The notes: a model not told the origin generated them from the sequence alone. A stretch of 56,744 nt of DNA from Frankia sp. AgB1.9 (GCF_016786355.1 NZ_JADWYX010000057.1:1-56744), one strand, 5' to 3'. Positions 32,042 to 41,387 are shown, counted from the stretch's first letter. Made by a program: numbers and translations.

Positions 32042-33496
32042 TCAGTCCGGCACACCGGCGATCGTCTTGAGCTCTACGAAGTGGCCGAGCGCCTCCGGGC
32101 CGAACTCGCGACCGATGCCGGACTGCTTGAAGCCGCCAAACGGGGCACCGAGGTCGATCCCCACCCGGTTGATGCCGAAGGTCCCGGTCCGGACCCGGCG
32201 GGCCACCGCCAGCCCGCGTCGCGGGTCGGTGGTCCACACCGAGCCGGCGAGGCCGAACGGTGAGTCGTTGGCGATGCGGACCGCCTCGTCGTCTCCCCCG
32301 TCGTAGCTGATCACGCTGAGGACGGGACCGAAGATCTCCTCTTGGGCGATGCGCATGTCGTTGGTCACCGAGGTGAAGACCGTCGGCTCGACGAACCAGC
32401 CCCGGTCCAGATGGGCCGGCCGGCCGCCTCCGACAGCCACCCGCGCTCCGTCGGACAGCCCGCTCTCGATGTGGCTCAGCACCTTGTCCCGCTGCCGGGC
32501 GGACACCAGCGGCCCGACCTGGGTGACGGGATCCAGCGGGTCCCCGACCACGAGATCACCCACGGCCGACACGAGCTGGTAGACCACGGCATCGTGCATC
32601 CGCCGCGGCACGAGCACCCTGGACGCGGCGGCGCAGGCCTGCCCGTTGTTGGTGATCCCAACCTCCAGCAGACCTGTCGCGATCGCCGCGGGGTCGGCGT
32701 CGTCGAGCACGATCGACGCCGACTTGCCGCCCAGTTCCAGAACAACCCGTCGCAGGTCCGCGCCGCACAGGGACGCGATTCGGGCTCCCACGGCCGTGCT
32801 CCCGGTAAAACTGATCTTGTCTACGCCGCGGTGACGAACGAGACGCTCGCCGACAGCCGCCCCGCCAGTGAGGACGTTCAGGACTCCAGGCGGCAACCCG
32901 ATCTCGGCGGCCGCCTCGGCGAGCCGAAGCAAGGACAACGGTGCCTCCGGCGGGGCCTTCACCACGACGGTGCAGCCGACGGCCAGCGCGGGAGCGATCT
33001 TCGCCGCGGCGATCATCAATGGCACGTTGAACGGTACGATCGCGCCCACCACGCCTACAGGTTCCTCGCGGACCACGAGCGTCGTGCCCCGTCCCGGTCG
33101 GGTGGACTCGCATTCACGGTCGGCGAGCGCACCGTAGTAGTCGAACAACGCGATCGGGGAATAGGCCTGGCTGTTCGTCCCCCAAGAGATCGGCGAGCCG
33201 TTCTCGCTCGCGACAGTCCGGGCGATCTCCGTGGCATGAGGTTGGAGAGCAGCGGCGAGGCGGCGGAGGTAGCCGCCACGCTCGGCGCCAGCCATCGCCG
33301 GCCATGGGCCCTCGTCGAAGGCCCGGCGAGCCGCGTCGACGGCCGCGTCGACGTCCGCCGGGGAACCCGCGGGCACCCAGCCGACCGGCTCCTCGGTGGC
33401 AGCGCCGATGACAGCCACGATCTCATCCGTCGCGGGGTCCTGCCAGGCGCCGTCGATATAGAGCTGCGTGCGCCGGACCGGCTCGATGCCGATCAT
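32042..33496 (-). CDS. aldehyde dehydrogenase (NAD(P)-dependent)
   Basis: This is a full-length aldehyde dehydrogenase of 484 residues. PFNVPLMIA and KAPPEAPLS form the cofactor pocket, the Glu general base is in LELGGKSASI, and the nucleophilic Cys is in GQACAAASR. The C-terminal GAPFGGFKQSGIGREFG is present. Its ATG at 33496 overlaps the stop of the upstream mycofactocin-type SDR (ATGA), so the two are co-translated. They would oxidise an alcohol to an aldehyde and then to an acid. The resulting acid could be activated by the CoA-transferase downstream. Confidence 0.92.
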   Translation of the reverse strand: MIGIEPVRRTQLYIDGAWQDPATDEIVAVIGAATEEPVGWVPAGSPADVDAAVDAARRAFDEGPWPAMAGAERGGYLRRLAAALQPHATEIARTVASENGSPISWGTNSQAYSPIALFDYYGALADRECESTRPGRGTTLVVREEPVGVVGAIVPFNVPLMIAAAKIAPALAVGCTVVVKAPPEAPLSLLRLAEAAAEIGLPPGVLNVLTGGAAVGERLVRHRGVDKISFTGSTAVGARIASLCGADLRRVVLELGGKSASIVLDDADPAAIATGLLEVGITNNGQACAAASRVLVPRRMHDAVVYQLVSAVGDLVVGDPLDPVTQVGPLVSARQRDKVLSHIESGLSDGARVAVGGGRPAHLDRGWFVEPTVFTSVTNDMRIAQEEIFGPVLSVISYDGGDDEAVRIANDSPFGLAGSVWTTDPRRGLAVARRVRTGTFGINRVGIDLGAPFGGFKQSGIGREFGPEALGHFVELKTIAGVPD

Positions 33497-34308
33497 CGAG
33501 CGAGCGTTCCGAAGTCGACGGGCAAGGAGACCCCGGTGATGTGCCGGGCCTCGTCCGAGAACAGGAAGGTGGTCACGCCGGCCACCTCCTCGGTGGACAT
33601 CGGCGTGCCCGCCAGCGACGACATGAAGATCGGCCCCAGCCGCGGGTAGGCCGCGACCATCGCGTGCAGGACGCTGTCGCCCTCGCTCATCCCGCTGTGA
33701 ACCGCCCACGGATGAATCGTGTTGACCCTGATCTGGTGCTCGCCGAGCTCGTTGGCGAGCACCTGCGCGAGACCGACGACGCCGTACTTCGACGCCGCGT
33801 AGTGGCCCATCAGGGGCAGGCCCTTGAGCCCGGCGACGGAGCTGGTGATGACGATGGCGCCGCCGGAGTTCTGCTCGATCAGCGTCGGGACCGTGGCCCG
33901 CACGGTGTGCCACACCCCGGTCAGGTTGATGTCGATGACGGTCCGCCACTGGTCGGGGGTGAGCTCCCACACCCGGCCGTAGCTGATGACACCCGCGTTC
34001 GCGGCGACGTAGTCGAGACGGCCGAGCGACTCGACGCCGGCGCGCACCGCCTCCTCGACGCCGGTGAGATCACGGACGTCCACCGGCCGGGCGACGATCT
34101 GGCGCCCCAGATCCCGGACGAGCTTCTCCGTCTCCGCCAGATCGTCGGCGGTCGCCACCCCGTACGGCAACGACCCGACCGGCGCACAGATGTCAAGGGC
34201 GATCAGATCGGCCCCTTCCCGCGCCAACCGCACGGCGAGGGCCCGCCCCTGCCCTCGGGCGGCCCCGGTGATGACGGCGACCTTGCCTACGAACCGTTGT
34301 CCTGCCAC
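33493..34308 (-). CDS. mycofactocin-coupled-type SDR oxidoreductase
   Basis: This 271-residue SDR has TGAARGQG, ANAG and catalytic YAASK after ITSSVAG. Between the second strand and helix it carries the insertion ALDICAPVGSLPYGVATADD followed by LAETEKLVRDLGR, the hallmark of SDRs annotated as mycofactocin-coupled. These enzymes hold their nicotinamide tightly and pass electrons to the peptide-derived cofactor mycofactocin. GTG at 34308 is preferred (GGAG upstream); a GTG at 34317 is too close to that site. It is co-translated with the aldehyde dehydrogenase. No mycofactocin biosynthesis gene is in the window. Confidence 0.87.
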   Translation of the reverse strand: MAGQRFVGKVAVITGAARGQGRALAVRLAREGADLIALDICAPVGSLPYGVATADDLAETEKLVRDLGRQIVARPVDVRDLTGVEEAVRAGVESLGRLDYVAANAGVISYGRVWELTPDQWRTVIDINLTGVWHTVRATVPTLIEQNSGGAIVITSSVAGLKGLPLMGHYAASKYGVVGLAQVLANELGEHQIRVNTIHPWAVHSGMSEGDSVLHAMVAAYPRLGPIFMSSLAGTPMSTEEVAGVTTFLFSDEARHITGVSLPVDFGTLAR

Positions 34309-34443
34309 GTCTCGCACGCTCCAAAGACGATGGGGATCGAGCCGAAAGGTCCTCGACCAGGCCCGCCGGTACCGTCGCGATCGTCCGTCAGTCCTCCGAC
34401 GAAGCGCTCCGGCCCGCATCCCCTCTCGATTGCCGTTGGGATT

Positions 34444-34456
34444 GTATTTTATATAC
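34444..34456. promoter_or_regulatory. AT-rich dyad upstream of the mycofactocin-type SDR
   Basis: GTAT-TTTAT-ATAC lies in the most AT-rich patch of a GC-rich neighbourhood, about 136 bases upstream of the SDR start. It may be a promoter -10 region with an operator. The arms are only four bases long. Confidence 0.3.
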
Positions 34457-34579
34457 GATCTGGCCGCCGCGCCCCTGAACTGCGCCAAGGGCCGAGACCT
34501 CGCCACCTTGATCGCGAGGCTGGCCGAGCTGCTGGACGAGCCGGTGGCCCCAACCCGCTGGCCACAAAAGCCCAACCTG

Positions 34580-35848
34580 CTACTGAGGAATCGGTTCGCC
34601 GCACCACGTGGAGGGGTTGGGCGCTCCGGGCGTGGCGTTAGGGACGATTTCGAATCCGGTCCCGCTCTGGTTGACCCGCACGAACGTGTAGCAGTTGTCG
34701 GCGGCGTTACCGTCGTGAGAGAAGTCGACTTTCCCGGCAAGCAGACCACCGGCGTCGTAGTCGGTCACGGCCCTCAGGCCGGTGATGAAGCTCTGGCGGC
34801 TCGGGCAACTCCCCGCGGCGGCGAGCCCACGGAGGAAGAGATCAGTCGCGATGTAGCTTCCGTACGCGACCTCTTGGTCCGGAGGCTGCAACTCCGGTGC
34901 GTAGTCGACCATCGCCTTCAGATAGACGCGCTGAGCGGGTACTCGTGCCTCGAACGGCACGAACTTGAGGAAGGTAGTTAGTCCGGCGGCGGCGCGGCCG
35001 TAGTTCTGGATGGTGGACTTGTTATATCCACTGACCCCGAGGATTACCTTGGGCGCCGCGCCAGCCGACCGGACGGCGGCGACGGTGCCGGCTACGTCGT
35101 CGCCTCCCAACCCTACGACGAGGACGTCCGCACCCGATTTTAGGATGTGCTCGGCAAGGACCTCGGGGTTGCTGATTTTCGGGTTGAACGTGACGGGTTC
35201 ATACGGAACATGGGCCGCCCCGAGACTCTGTTCGACTTTCCTGCTGAAATCCGTAGACACGGCCGTGCTGTCCGTGACGACAACGGCCCGTGTGCCGCCC
35301 TGCGCGCGCACGAAACGTCCGAACGTGTCGACGGGCGGTCCGTCGAACGAGGACGGGAAGGAGAACAGGTTCTGGTACGAGGCGTTCGACCAGATACTCT
35401 CGACCGGTAGCCCGACGGCAGGTACGCCCTGGGCACGGAGGAAGTCCTCGCCTCCGGACCCGGCCGTTGTCGCCTCGACCAGCCCGAACACACCGACCTG
35501 GTTGACGAGCGCTCGGACCGCCTGGTCGTTGCCCTGGGGAGTGCCACTGTCGTCGCGCCACTCGTAGCTGACCTTGCGTCCGTTCACGCCACCGGCGGTG
35601 TTCGCAAGCTGCAGACGCGCGTTGATGCCACTGCGTGCCGCCGCTACCGCGCCGCCGAGGCTGCCTGCGTCCGGGTAGACGACTCCTATCTTCACCTCAT
35701 CCGCGGAGACGCCGGGAGAGCCGCAGGATGACGCCTGCCGCGAACCACCTCCGACACCACAGCTGGCCATCGTGGCCGCGGCGATCGTGGTGGCCACGAT
35801 GATTACCACATACTTCCGGTACGGCGCAGCGGGTAAGGGTATCGCCAT
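34580..35848 (-). CDS. ABC-type substrate-binding lipoprotein
   Basis: This 422-residue type I binding protein has a lipoprotein signal (lipobox MASC) and the first strand VKIGVVYPDAG with GGVNGRKVSYEW. The ATG at 35848 is preceded by GAAGGA. It is a paralogue of the receptor at 7342-8616: both have IWSN/VWSN, GRFVRAQGG/GDFVKAQGG and a closing WCGEPIPQ/WCGQPLP tail. No permease is nearby. It lies 72 bases downstream of a membrane GGDEF gene on the same strand, so it may be co-transcribed with it. Its ligand is unknown. Confidence 0.88.
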   Translation of the reverse strand: MAIPLPAAPYRKYVVIIVATTIAAATMASCGVGGGSRQASSCGSPGVSADEVKIGVVYPDAGSLGGAVAAARSGINARLQLANTAGGVNGRKVSYEWRDDSGTPQGNDQAVRALVNQVGVFGLVEATTAGSGGEDFLRAQGVPAVGLPVESIWSNASYQNLFSFPSSFDGPPVDTFGRFVRAQGGTRAVVVTDSTAVSTDFSRKVEQSLGAAHVPYEPVTFNPKISNPEVLAEHILKSGADVLVVGLGGDDVAGTVAAVRSAGAAPKVILGVSGYNKSTIQNYGRAAAGLTTFLKFVPFEARVPAQRVYLKAMVDYAPELQPPDQEVAYGSYIATDLFLRGLAAAGSCPSRQSFITGLRAVTDYDAGGLLAGKVDFSHDGNAADNCYTFVRVNQSGTGFEIVPNATPGAPNPSTWCGEPIPQ

Positions 35849-35920
35849 GACTGTTATTCCTTCGAGATAGTGAGCGCCGCTCCCGCGGTCCGTGAGGACC
35901 CTCGTCCCGGAATCTGCCCA

Positions 35921-38377
35921 TCAACGATGGCGATCAGGTCCCGCGGCGACCGGAGAAGCCGGTCCAGGCTCGACTAAGGCGGACGTGCCGGGGCGCAGAC
36001 ATTCCAGGCGCAGGTCGGCGAGGGGCCTGGCTTCGTAGACCGGTCCCGTGCCCAGGTCGAAGCCGGCGAGGGCGAGTTCGCGTTCCTGGGACCGGGCGTC
36101 TATACCGGTGGCCAGCACAGTCAAATCGAGGCGCCTGGCGGCGGCCAGGATGCTGTCGCGGACCCGGCGGACCTGGGCACGGTCGGTGGCGGCGGTGTCG
36201 GTCATTGATGGGTGGGTTTTAATCATCCGAATGGGAAGTAGACGGCATGCGGCGAACATGTCCGCGTTTTCGCCGACTCCATCCAGGGCAAGCGCGGCGC
36301 CGCGGTCGGTGAGGGGCAATAGCGGGGAAACGGTCGCGGCGAGTGCGGCGCCGTCGCTGACGTCGGCGAGCGCGAGGATCAGAGAGCGTGGGCCCGAACC
36401 GGGCAGCAGCGCGGAGATGTCGGTCAACGGCAGCCGGTCGAGAATCGCGTTGAGGGGGACGGTGACCAGCACCGGCGGCGGGGCGGACGGTTGCTCGGCA
36501 GCGGCGAGGTCGGCGCAGACCCGTCGGAGGATGAGGCGCAGCAGCCTGTCGGCCAGCCGGGCCCTGTCGGCGAGCGGGAGCAGGCGCCCGGACGCGATCT
36601 CACCGTGGTCTGGATGACGCCAGCGTGGCTCGGCATCCGCGGCGACGGTACGCCCATTCCGGAGCTGGATCACGGGCCGGTAGGTGACGTCCAAAGTGCC
36701 CGCGTCCTCGTCGCCATCCAGCAGACGGGAGAGGTCGTCCGACATCCGCGACGCGCTGTCGATCATCGCGAGGTCGGGGTGATAGACGACCAGCTCGCCT
36801 TTCCGTTGGCGCTTCGCCGCATACATGGCGAGGTCGGCTTCGCGTTGCAGGGTCTCGGCGGCATCCGGGCCGCGGTCGCGGCTGGCGAGGACCAGCCCAA
36901 GGCTCGCGCCGACACGATGGCGGTGTCCCGCGAGGGTGCACGGCGCACGGATGGTCGCGGCAAGCCGGCGCGAGCGTGCCTCGGCCTCCGAGCCGTCCCG
37001 GGCGTTCTCGAGGATGACCGCGAACTCGTCACCTCCCAGTCTGGCGACGGTGTCCCCTGATCGGACACCATCGCGGAGCCGGCAGGCTGTGATCCGTAGC
37101 AGCTCGTCTCCGACGGGGTGGCCGAGGGTGTCGTTGACCTGTTTGAAGTTGTCCAGGTCGCAGAACAGCAGCGCGCAGGGGCGGTCGTCGCGCTGGGCGA
37201 GTGCGTGCCGCAGGCGGTCGGCGAACAATGCCCGGTTCGCAAGTCCTGTCAGTGGGTCGTGGGAGGCCTGGTAGCGCAGGTCTCGTCGGCTCGCCTGCAC
37301 GGCGGTAAGCAGTCCGGCGTTGTCCCGCAAGGTCAGTACCTGCCGGAGCAGCACGACCAGCAGTAGGCCGAGCAGGCCGTACCGTTCGAGGCGGTCGATG
37401 GGCGTGCCGGCGATCAGCTGGCCGACAGCGAGGGCGCCGAGGGCTCCCAGCGTGACGTAGGGCAGTACAGCGTGAGTCCACAGCATCTCGGGAAGGGTTC
37501 CGTCCCGGCCCGAAGGTCCGGCCGCCCGGATCGGTACAAGACCGGACAGGAAGACGAGCAGCCAACCGACGACGAACCCGACGTCCATCACCGGCGCGAT
37601 GGCGCCTCCTCCCGCGACGGCTACGAACAGGTAGGCCGTGATCGTGAAGGCCTCCCCGGCCATGCCGGCCCCGAGCAGGCCGAGTGCCAGGCCGGATCGC
37701 GGCCGCCGGAAGGTGCCCATCAGCAGGATGGCGACCACGAGCAACAGACTGCCCAATGTTGTCAAGATCGGGAGTGTGAGTAAGCGGTTGCCCATGTGTG
37801 CCGATCGCGCGATCGGTATCAGCAGCACCGACCAGAGGAGCGTCATCACAGCGCCGACGACTGCCAGACTGTCGACCGCGACGATCGCGTACCAGTGATA
37901 CCCGCCGCCGCCATTGACCCGACGAGTCTGTGGCGGGTCGGTAGGAAATGCCAGCACACCGGCCAGCGCCACCAAGATGGTCAGGCCGAACCCCAGTGCC
38001 GACGCCGAGAGACCGTGATTTGCCGGGCCGTGCTGGAGCCCGAACTGGGCCCACCACACCGCGGTGACCGTCAGCAAGGCCGCTACTGGCGCGATGATCA
38101 GACGCCAGCGACGATCCGCGCCGTGGGTCCGCCAGCCGGTCCAGGTCATGCAGACCGCGGCGGCCAGGCAGCTAGCCACATTCACGAATCGGACGATCAC
38201 CGTGGCCACGGTGACGGGCAGCGCCACCGCGCAGACCGCGGTGGCCAGGGTCAGGACGGCACACGCCACCGCCGCCGACCGCCACCGCGAGCGCAGGCCG
38301 CCGGTCGCCGAAGGCTCCCCCCGGCACATCCGCGACCGCGGCCGGTCCGCCGCCACCCGTCGGAGCCACCTGAACAC
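35921..38377 (-). CDS. membrane diguanylate cyclase with degenerate EAL domain
   Basis: The protein has 818 residues. About ten hydrophobic segments occupy the first 340 residues, then a GGDEF domain with LFCDLDNFKQVNDTLGHPVG and an intact GGDEF from residue 448, and an I-site RSGD five residues before it. The EAL-like remainder is heavily decayed: the EAL motif reads DAEPRW, and DDFG reads DGVG. It should synthesise cyclic di-GMP. It is a paralogue of the protein at 26131-28614, with the same architecture. The GTG at 38377 has no strong ribosome site, so the exact start is uncertain. A solute-binding lipoprotein follows at 34580-35848. Confidence 0.85.
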   Translation of the reverse strand: MFRWLRRVAADRPRSRMCRGEPSATGGLRSRWRSAAVACAVLTLATAVCAVALPVTVATVIVRFVNVASCLAAAVCMTWTGWRTHGADRRWRLIIAPVAALLTVTAVWWAQFGLQHGPANHGLSASALGFGLTILVALAGVLAFPTDPPQTRRVNGGGGYHWYAIVAVDSLAVVGAVMTLLWSVLLIPIARSAHMGNRLLTLPILTTLGSLLLVVAILLMGTFRRPRSGLALGLLGAGMAGEAFTITAYLFVAVAGGGAIAPVMDVGFVVGWLLVFLSGLVPIRAAGPSGRDGTLPEMLWTHAVLPYVTLGALGALAVGQLIAGTPIDRLERYGLLGLLLVVLLRQVLTLRDNAGLLTAVQASRRDLRYQASHDPLTGLANRALFADRLRHALAQRDDRPCALLFCDLDNFKQVNDTLGHPVGDELLRITACRLRDGVRSGDTVARLGGDEFAVILENARDGSEAEARSRRLAATIRAPCTLAGHRHRVGASLGLVLASRDRGPDAAETLQREADLAMYAAKRQRKGELVVYHPDLAMIDSASRMSDDLSRLLDGDEDAGTLDVTYRPVIQLRNGRTVAADAEPRWRHPDHGEIASGRLLPLADRARLADRLLRLILRRVCADLAAAEQPSAPPPVLVTVPLNAILDRLPLTDISALLPGSGPRSLILALADVSDGAALAATVSPLLPLTDRGAALALDGVGENADMFAACRLLPIRMIKTHPSMTDTAATDRAQVRRVRDSILAAARRLDLTVLATGIDARSQERELALAGFDLGTGPVYEARPLADLRLECLRPGTSALVEPGPASPVAAGPDRHR

Positions 38378-38498
38378 CCAAGGTAAGTATCCTAACTCGT
38401 TCCGTTATAACCCTCTGGTCATCGCATCCGGCCCGACGACGGGCGGGCTCGGCGACGGCCCAGGCGAAGAATCGCGGGTGGCCCGAGCCACCCGCCCC

Positions 38499-39449
38499 TC
38501 AGCTGGGTTCGACGCCGAGTGCGCGGGCGAGCACGTCGCGGGCCTCCGCGGCCTCGCGTCGACTTACGGCCGCGTGTCGAATGGCGGCGGAGCCGTGGAA
38601 CGTGCCTGGGAACAGGTGCAGCTCGACGGGTACGTCGGCCGCGAGCAGGGCCTGAGCGTAGGCGATCGCCTCGTCGCGCAGCGGATCGAACTCCATCGCC
38701 GAGATATAGGCGGGAGGCAGGCCGGTGAGATCGGTGGCGCGCGCTGGGGCGGCGTGGATCGAGACCCCCTCCGTGCCGCGGACGCCAGGGCCGAGGTAGT
38801 AGTCCCAGCTGAGTTCCGTGTTCGACCGGTTCAAATGTGGCGTGTCGATAAATCGGCGCATGCTGGGCGTGTCGAGCCGGTCGTCGAGTTCCGGGATGGC
38901 CAGGAACTGGAAGGCGATCGCCGGTCCGCCGCGGCCGCGGGCGAGCAGCGCGAGCGCGGCGCACAGGCCGCCGCCCGCACTGGCACCGTGGATCACCACC
39001 CGAGTCGGGTCGATGCCAAGGTCGTCGGAGTTCTTCACACACCACGTCAGGGCCGCGTAGCAGTCCTCCAGCCCAGCCGGGAACGGTGCCTCTGGGGCAA
39101 GGCGGTAGTCCACGGACACCACCGCCACGCCGAGGTCGCGCGCCAGCTCGATGTTGGCCGAGTGGCCGATGTCGGCGTCCCCGACGACGAATGCTCCGCC
39201 GTGGACGTCGAACAGCAGTGACGGCAGGGCGCGACGCTCCGGGAGGTACACCAGCAGGCGGACGTCGGGAGCCCCAACCGGGCCCGGCACGAACTTCTCG
39301 TGTACGGCGACCCCGGAGGTGTCGACCTCGCCGGCCAGATCGGCAAACATCTGCTTCATCTGCAGCCGTGTCGCTGGTAGGTCCGACAGGTCTACCGTGG
39401 GGACGGACGAGACCACGGCGGCGAGCTCGGGGTCGAGCTGATAGGGCAC
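38499..39449 (-). CDS. alpha/beta hydrolase, HSL-type esterase
   Basis: This 316-residue esterase has the oxyanion motif HGGAF, the nucleophile GASAGGG, the acid in EFDPLRDEA and the His in PGTFHGSA. The GTG at 39449 is chosen because GAGGAGG lies five bases upstream; the longer open frame above it has no protein-like composition. It is a close paralogue of the esterase at 21700-22671, sharing IPELDDRLDTPSM exactly. It probably acts on short-chain esters. The SnoaL-like gene lies upstream on the same strand. Confidence 0.9.
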   Translation of the reverse strand: MPYQLDPELAAVVSSVPTVDLSDLPATRLQMKQMFADLAGEVDTSGVAVHEKFVPGPVGAPDVRLLVYLPERRALPSLLFDVHGGAFVVGDADIGHSANIELARDLGVAVVSVDYRLAPEAPFPAGLEDCYAALTWCVKNSDDLGIDPTRVVIHGASAGGGLCAALALLARGRGGPAIAFQFLAIPELDDRLDTPSMRRFIDTPHLNRSNTELSWDYYLGPGVRGTEGVSIHAAPARATDLTGLPPAYISAMEFDPLRDEAIAYAQALLAADVPVELHLFPGTFHGSAAIRHAAVSRREAAEARDVLARALGVEPS

Positions 39450-39685
39450 GGCGTCCTCCTCAGGAGTGGCGACTTCTGCTCTTCGGCCCTCGGGTGTCGC
39501 CCTGTTCGCCTGCCAAGTTGCGCGATCTGGGCGTTTCGGGCCACCAAGCACGCTGAGAGTTCCAGCGCGCCTCAACGGGTACTTGAACGGGAGAAACTCG
39601 AGCCTCGTCCCGGCGTCGACCAGGTCCGCGAGGAGCGATATCGACGCTAAAGGCGTAGTTTGGGGAGGCGGGTTCTTGCACTGTG

Positions 39686-40252
39686 CTACGCGGCGGCCAG
39701 CTTCGATTCGATGTATTCCCTGAAGATCTGCGGTACGTCTTCTTCCGCGACCTTCTCGAGGGACTGGACCGGCTGGCTCCAGCTCTCCTCGCCGAGGATC
39801 TTGCAGTTCTCGTCGAACGGCCAGATGATGAGGAGACGCACAGCCATCAGGTACGTGGCATCCGGATCCTCGATGGGGATGCCCCGCACCGCGAGGTCGT
39901 GACCCCACTGCAGGATCCGCATGGTCCCCTCGGTGATGACGGTGGAGTCATCGACAATAACTCGATCGTCGTTCGCCTCAAGGATGTGACGACCGGCGCC
40001 GAAGATGTGGTTGACGTAGAAGTCGCGCACGGCGTCGATTCCGTTCGGCCCCTCTGCGGGGTAGTCCGGCATGTAGCGATAGACCGGGTCGGGCGCCAGC
40101 GTCGCCAGTACACCCTCGAGGTCTCCCGCCACCTCGCTCTTCGCGTGCATCAGGACCCCCTCGAGCATGCGGCGGTGCCGCGGATTCGTAGTGGTGGCCA
40201 GCTTCTCCTCGAGACCTTTCCACGTCCGCGTCGGATCAAAGTCAATCGCCAT
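39686..40252 (-). CDS. SnoaL-like/NTF2-fold protein
   Basis: This 188-residue protein has the cone-shaped NTF2-like fold pattern: GDLEGVLATLAPDPVYRYMP, then NGIDAVRDFYVNHIFGAG, then strands ending ATYLMAVRLLIIWPF. Family members include polyketide cyclases, dehydratases and binding proteins without enzymatic activity. The ATG at 40252 has AAGGA upstream. It is about 236 bases upstream of the esterase, same strand. The substrate is unknown. Confidence 0.75.
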   Translation of the reverse strand: MAIDFDPTRTWKGLEEKLATTTNPRHRRMLEGVLMHAKSEVAGDLEGVLATLAPDPVYRYMPDYPAEGPNGIDAVRDFYVNHIFGAGRHILEANDDRVIVDDSTVITEGTMRILQWGHDLAVRGIPIEDPDATYLMAVRLLIIWPFDENCKILGEESWSQPVQSLEKVAEEDVPQIFREYIESKLAAA

Positions 40253-40429
40253 GAATATTCCTTCCTCGCCCGGCGGCAGAAGACGGCGGTACGCCGAGAA
40301 CGGCCAACCTGGCCATGGGGTCTAGGAGTCTGTGAGGGCCGTTCGTCGAGTCTGCGACCAGGCCGCCGCGATGTCAGCCGCCATGCGTCGGAACATCAGA
40401 CCCGGCCGTCCGCCAAGCGTGCGGCCGGG

Positions 40430-41269
40430 TCACGGCCTCGGCGACGCCCGGTCGGCTGTCGACCTGCCGGACGACGAGGTGCGGGCCAGCAGTGCGAGCA
40501 TCGCCCGGAACCTCCCGAGCGGGTCGTCGAGCCGCCACCCGAGCGCCGCCTCAATGTTGTCGAGCCGGGCAGCCACGGAGCTGTGGTGCAGATGCAGCGC
40601 CGCCGCCGCCTGCCGCAGTGAACCGGAAAGGCAGAACACCTCCAGCGCCTCGATGTCCGAGGCCGTCAGCGCCTCCAGCGCGACGAGGTCCGGGTTCTGC
40701 CGCAGCCTGGCCTCCGGTACCTCTGCCACGATGGCGAGCGCGCCAAGTCCGTCAAACTCGACGACTCGGGACTGGTGCCTGCCGTGGGCCGTGAAGCGCA
40801 GGGCGAGCGTGGCCTGGCGCCACGACTCGTGCGCGTCGAGCGCCGTCACCGCCCCGCCGACGCCGACGACGACGTCGAGAAGCTCACGGTCCCCGCCCGG
40901 CTGGTCGCGGTCGGCCCGCAGCACGGCGGACAGGTCCCCGGCGGGGGAACAGCCCGGGTTCTTCGCGCTCTGGAACAGGACCGCGGCCACGTCGGCGAGG
41001 ACCGTGCAGCGGTGCCTTCCGCGCAGCGTCCCACCGGCGAGCCGGCCCACCGTCTGCCGGCAGTCGGCGGCGTTGGTCCCGGTGGCCACGGCCAGCACCC
41101 GAAGTCGCTGGTCGGGGTCGAAGCCCATCAGCCGCAGCGCACGGCTGCGGTCCACGGCCGCCTCCCGCTCGGACAGCGCCAGCTCCACCAGCGCGGGGTC
41201 GGCGAGGCGCCGAGAGGGAGTGTGGGACGCGGGAGCCGCCTGGGCGGGGACGGTCGTCAGTGCCGGCAT
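40430..41269 (-). CDS. PucR/CdaR-type transcriptional regulator
   Basis: This protein of about 279 residues has the C-terminal PucR helix-turn-helix pattern: ASDIEALEVFCLSGSLRQAA, then ALHLHHSSVAARLDNIEAAL, then GWRLDDPLGRFRAMLALL. A central GGDEF-like CdaR domain probably covers residues 100-215 (VVVGVGGAVTALDAHESWRQ). The long N-terminal sensory domain usual in PucR proteins is short here. The ATG at 41269 has GAGGAG upstream; an ATG at 41359 would add 30 unlikely residues. Such regulators respond to metabolites and often activate the neighbouring catabolic genes. Confidence 0.85.
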   Translation of the reverse strand: MPALTTVPAQAAPASHTPSRRLADPALVELALSEREAAVDRSRALRLMGFDPDQRLRVLAVATGTNAADCRQTVGRLAGGTLRGRHRCTVLADVAAVLFQSAKNPGCSPAGDLSAVLRADRDQPGGDRELLDVVVGVGGAVTALDAHESWRQATLALRFTAHGRHQSRVVEFDGLGALAIVAEVPEARLRQNPDLVALEALTASDIEALEVFCLSGSLRQAAAALHLHHSSVAARLDNIEAALGWRLDDPLGRFRAMLALLARTSSSGRSTADRASPRP

Positions 41270-41387
41270 GGCTGAAGGCTCCTCACTCGTCGGGCGGACG
41301 CGGCAAGCCGGCGGGGCCGAACGGCCGAGCCAGGTGGCTCGCATCGTCGCCGGGTACAACCCCGCCGGGCTGAGGCCGGGCGCGTGA

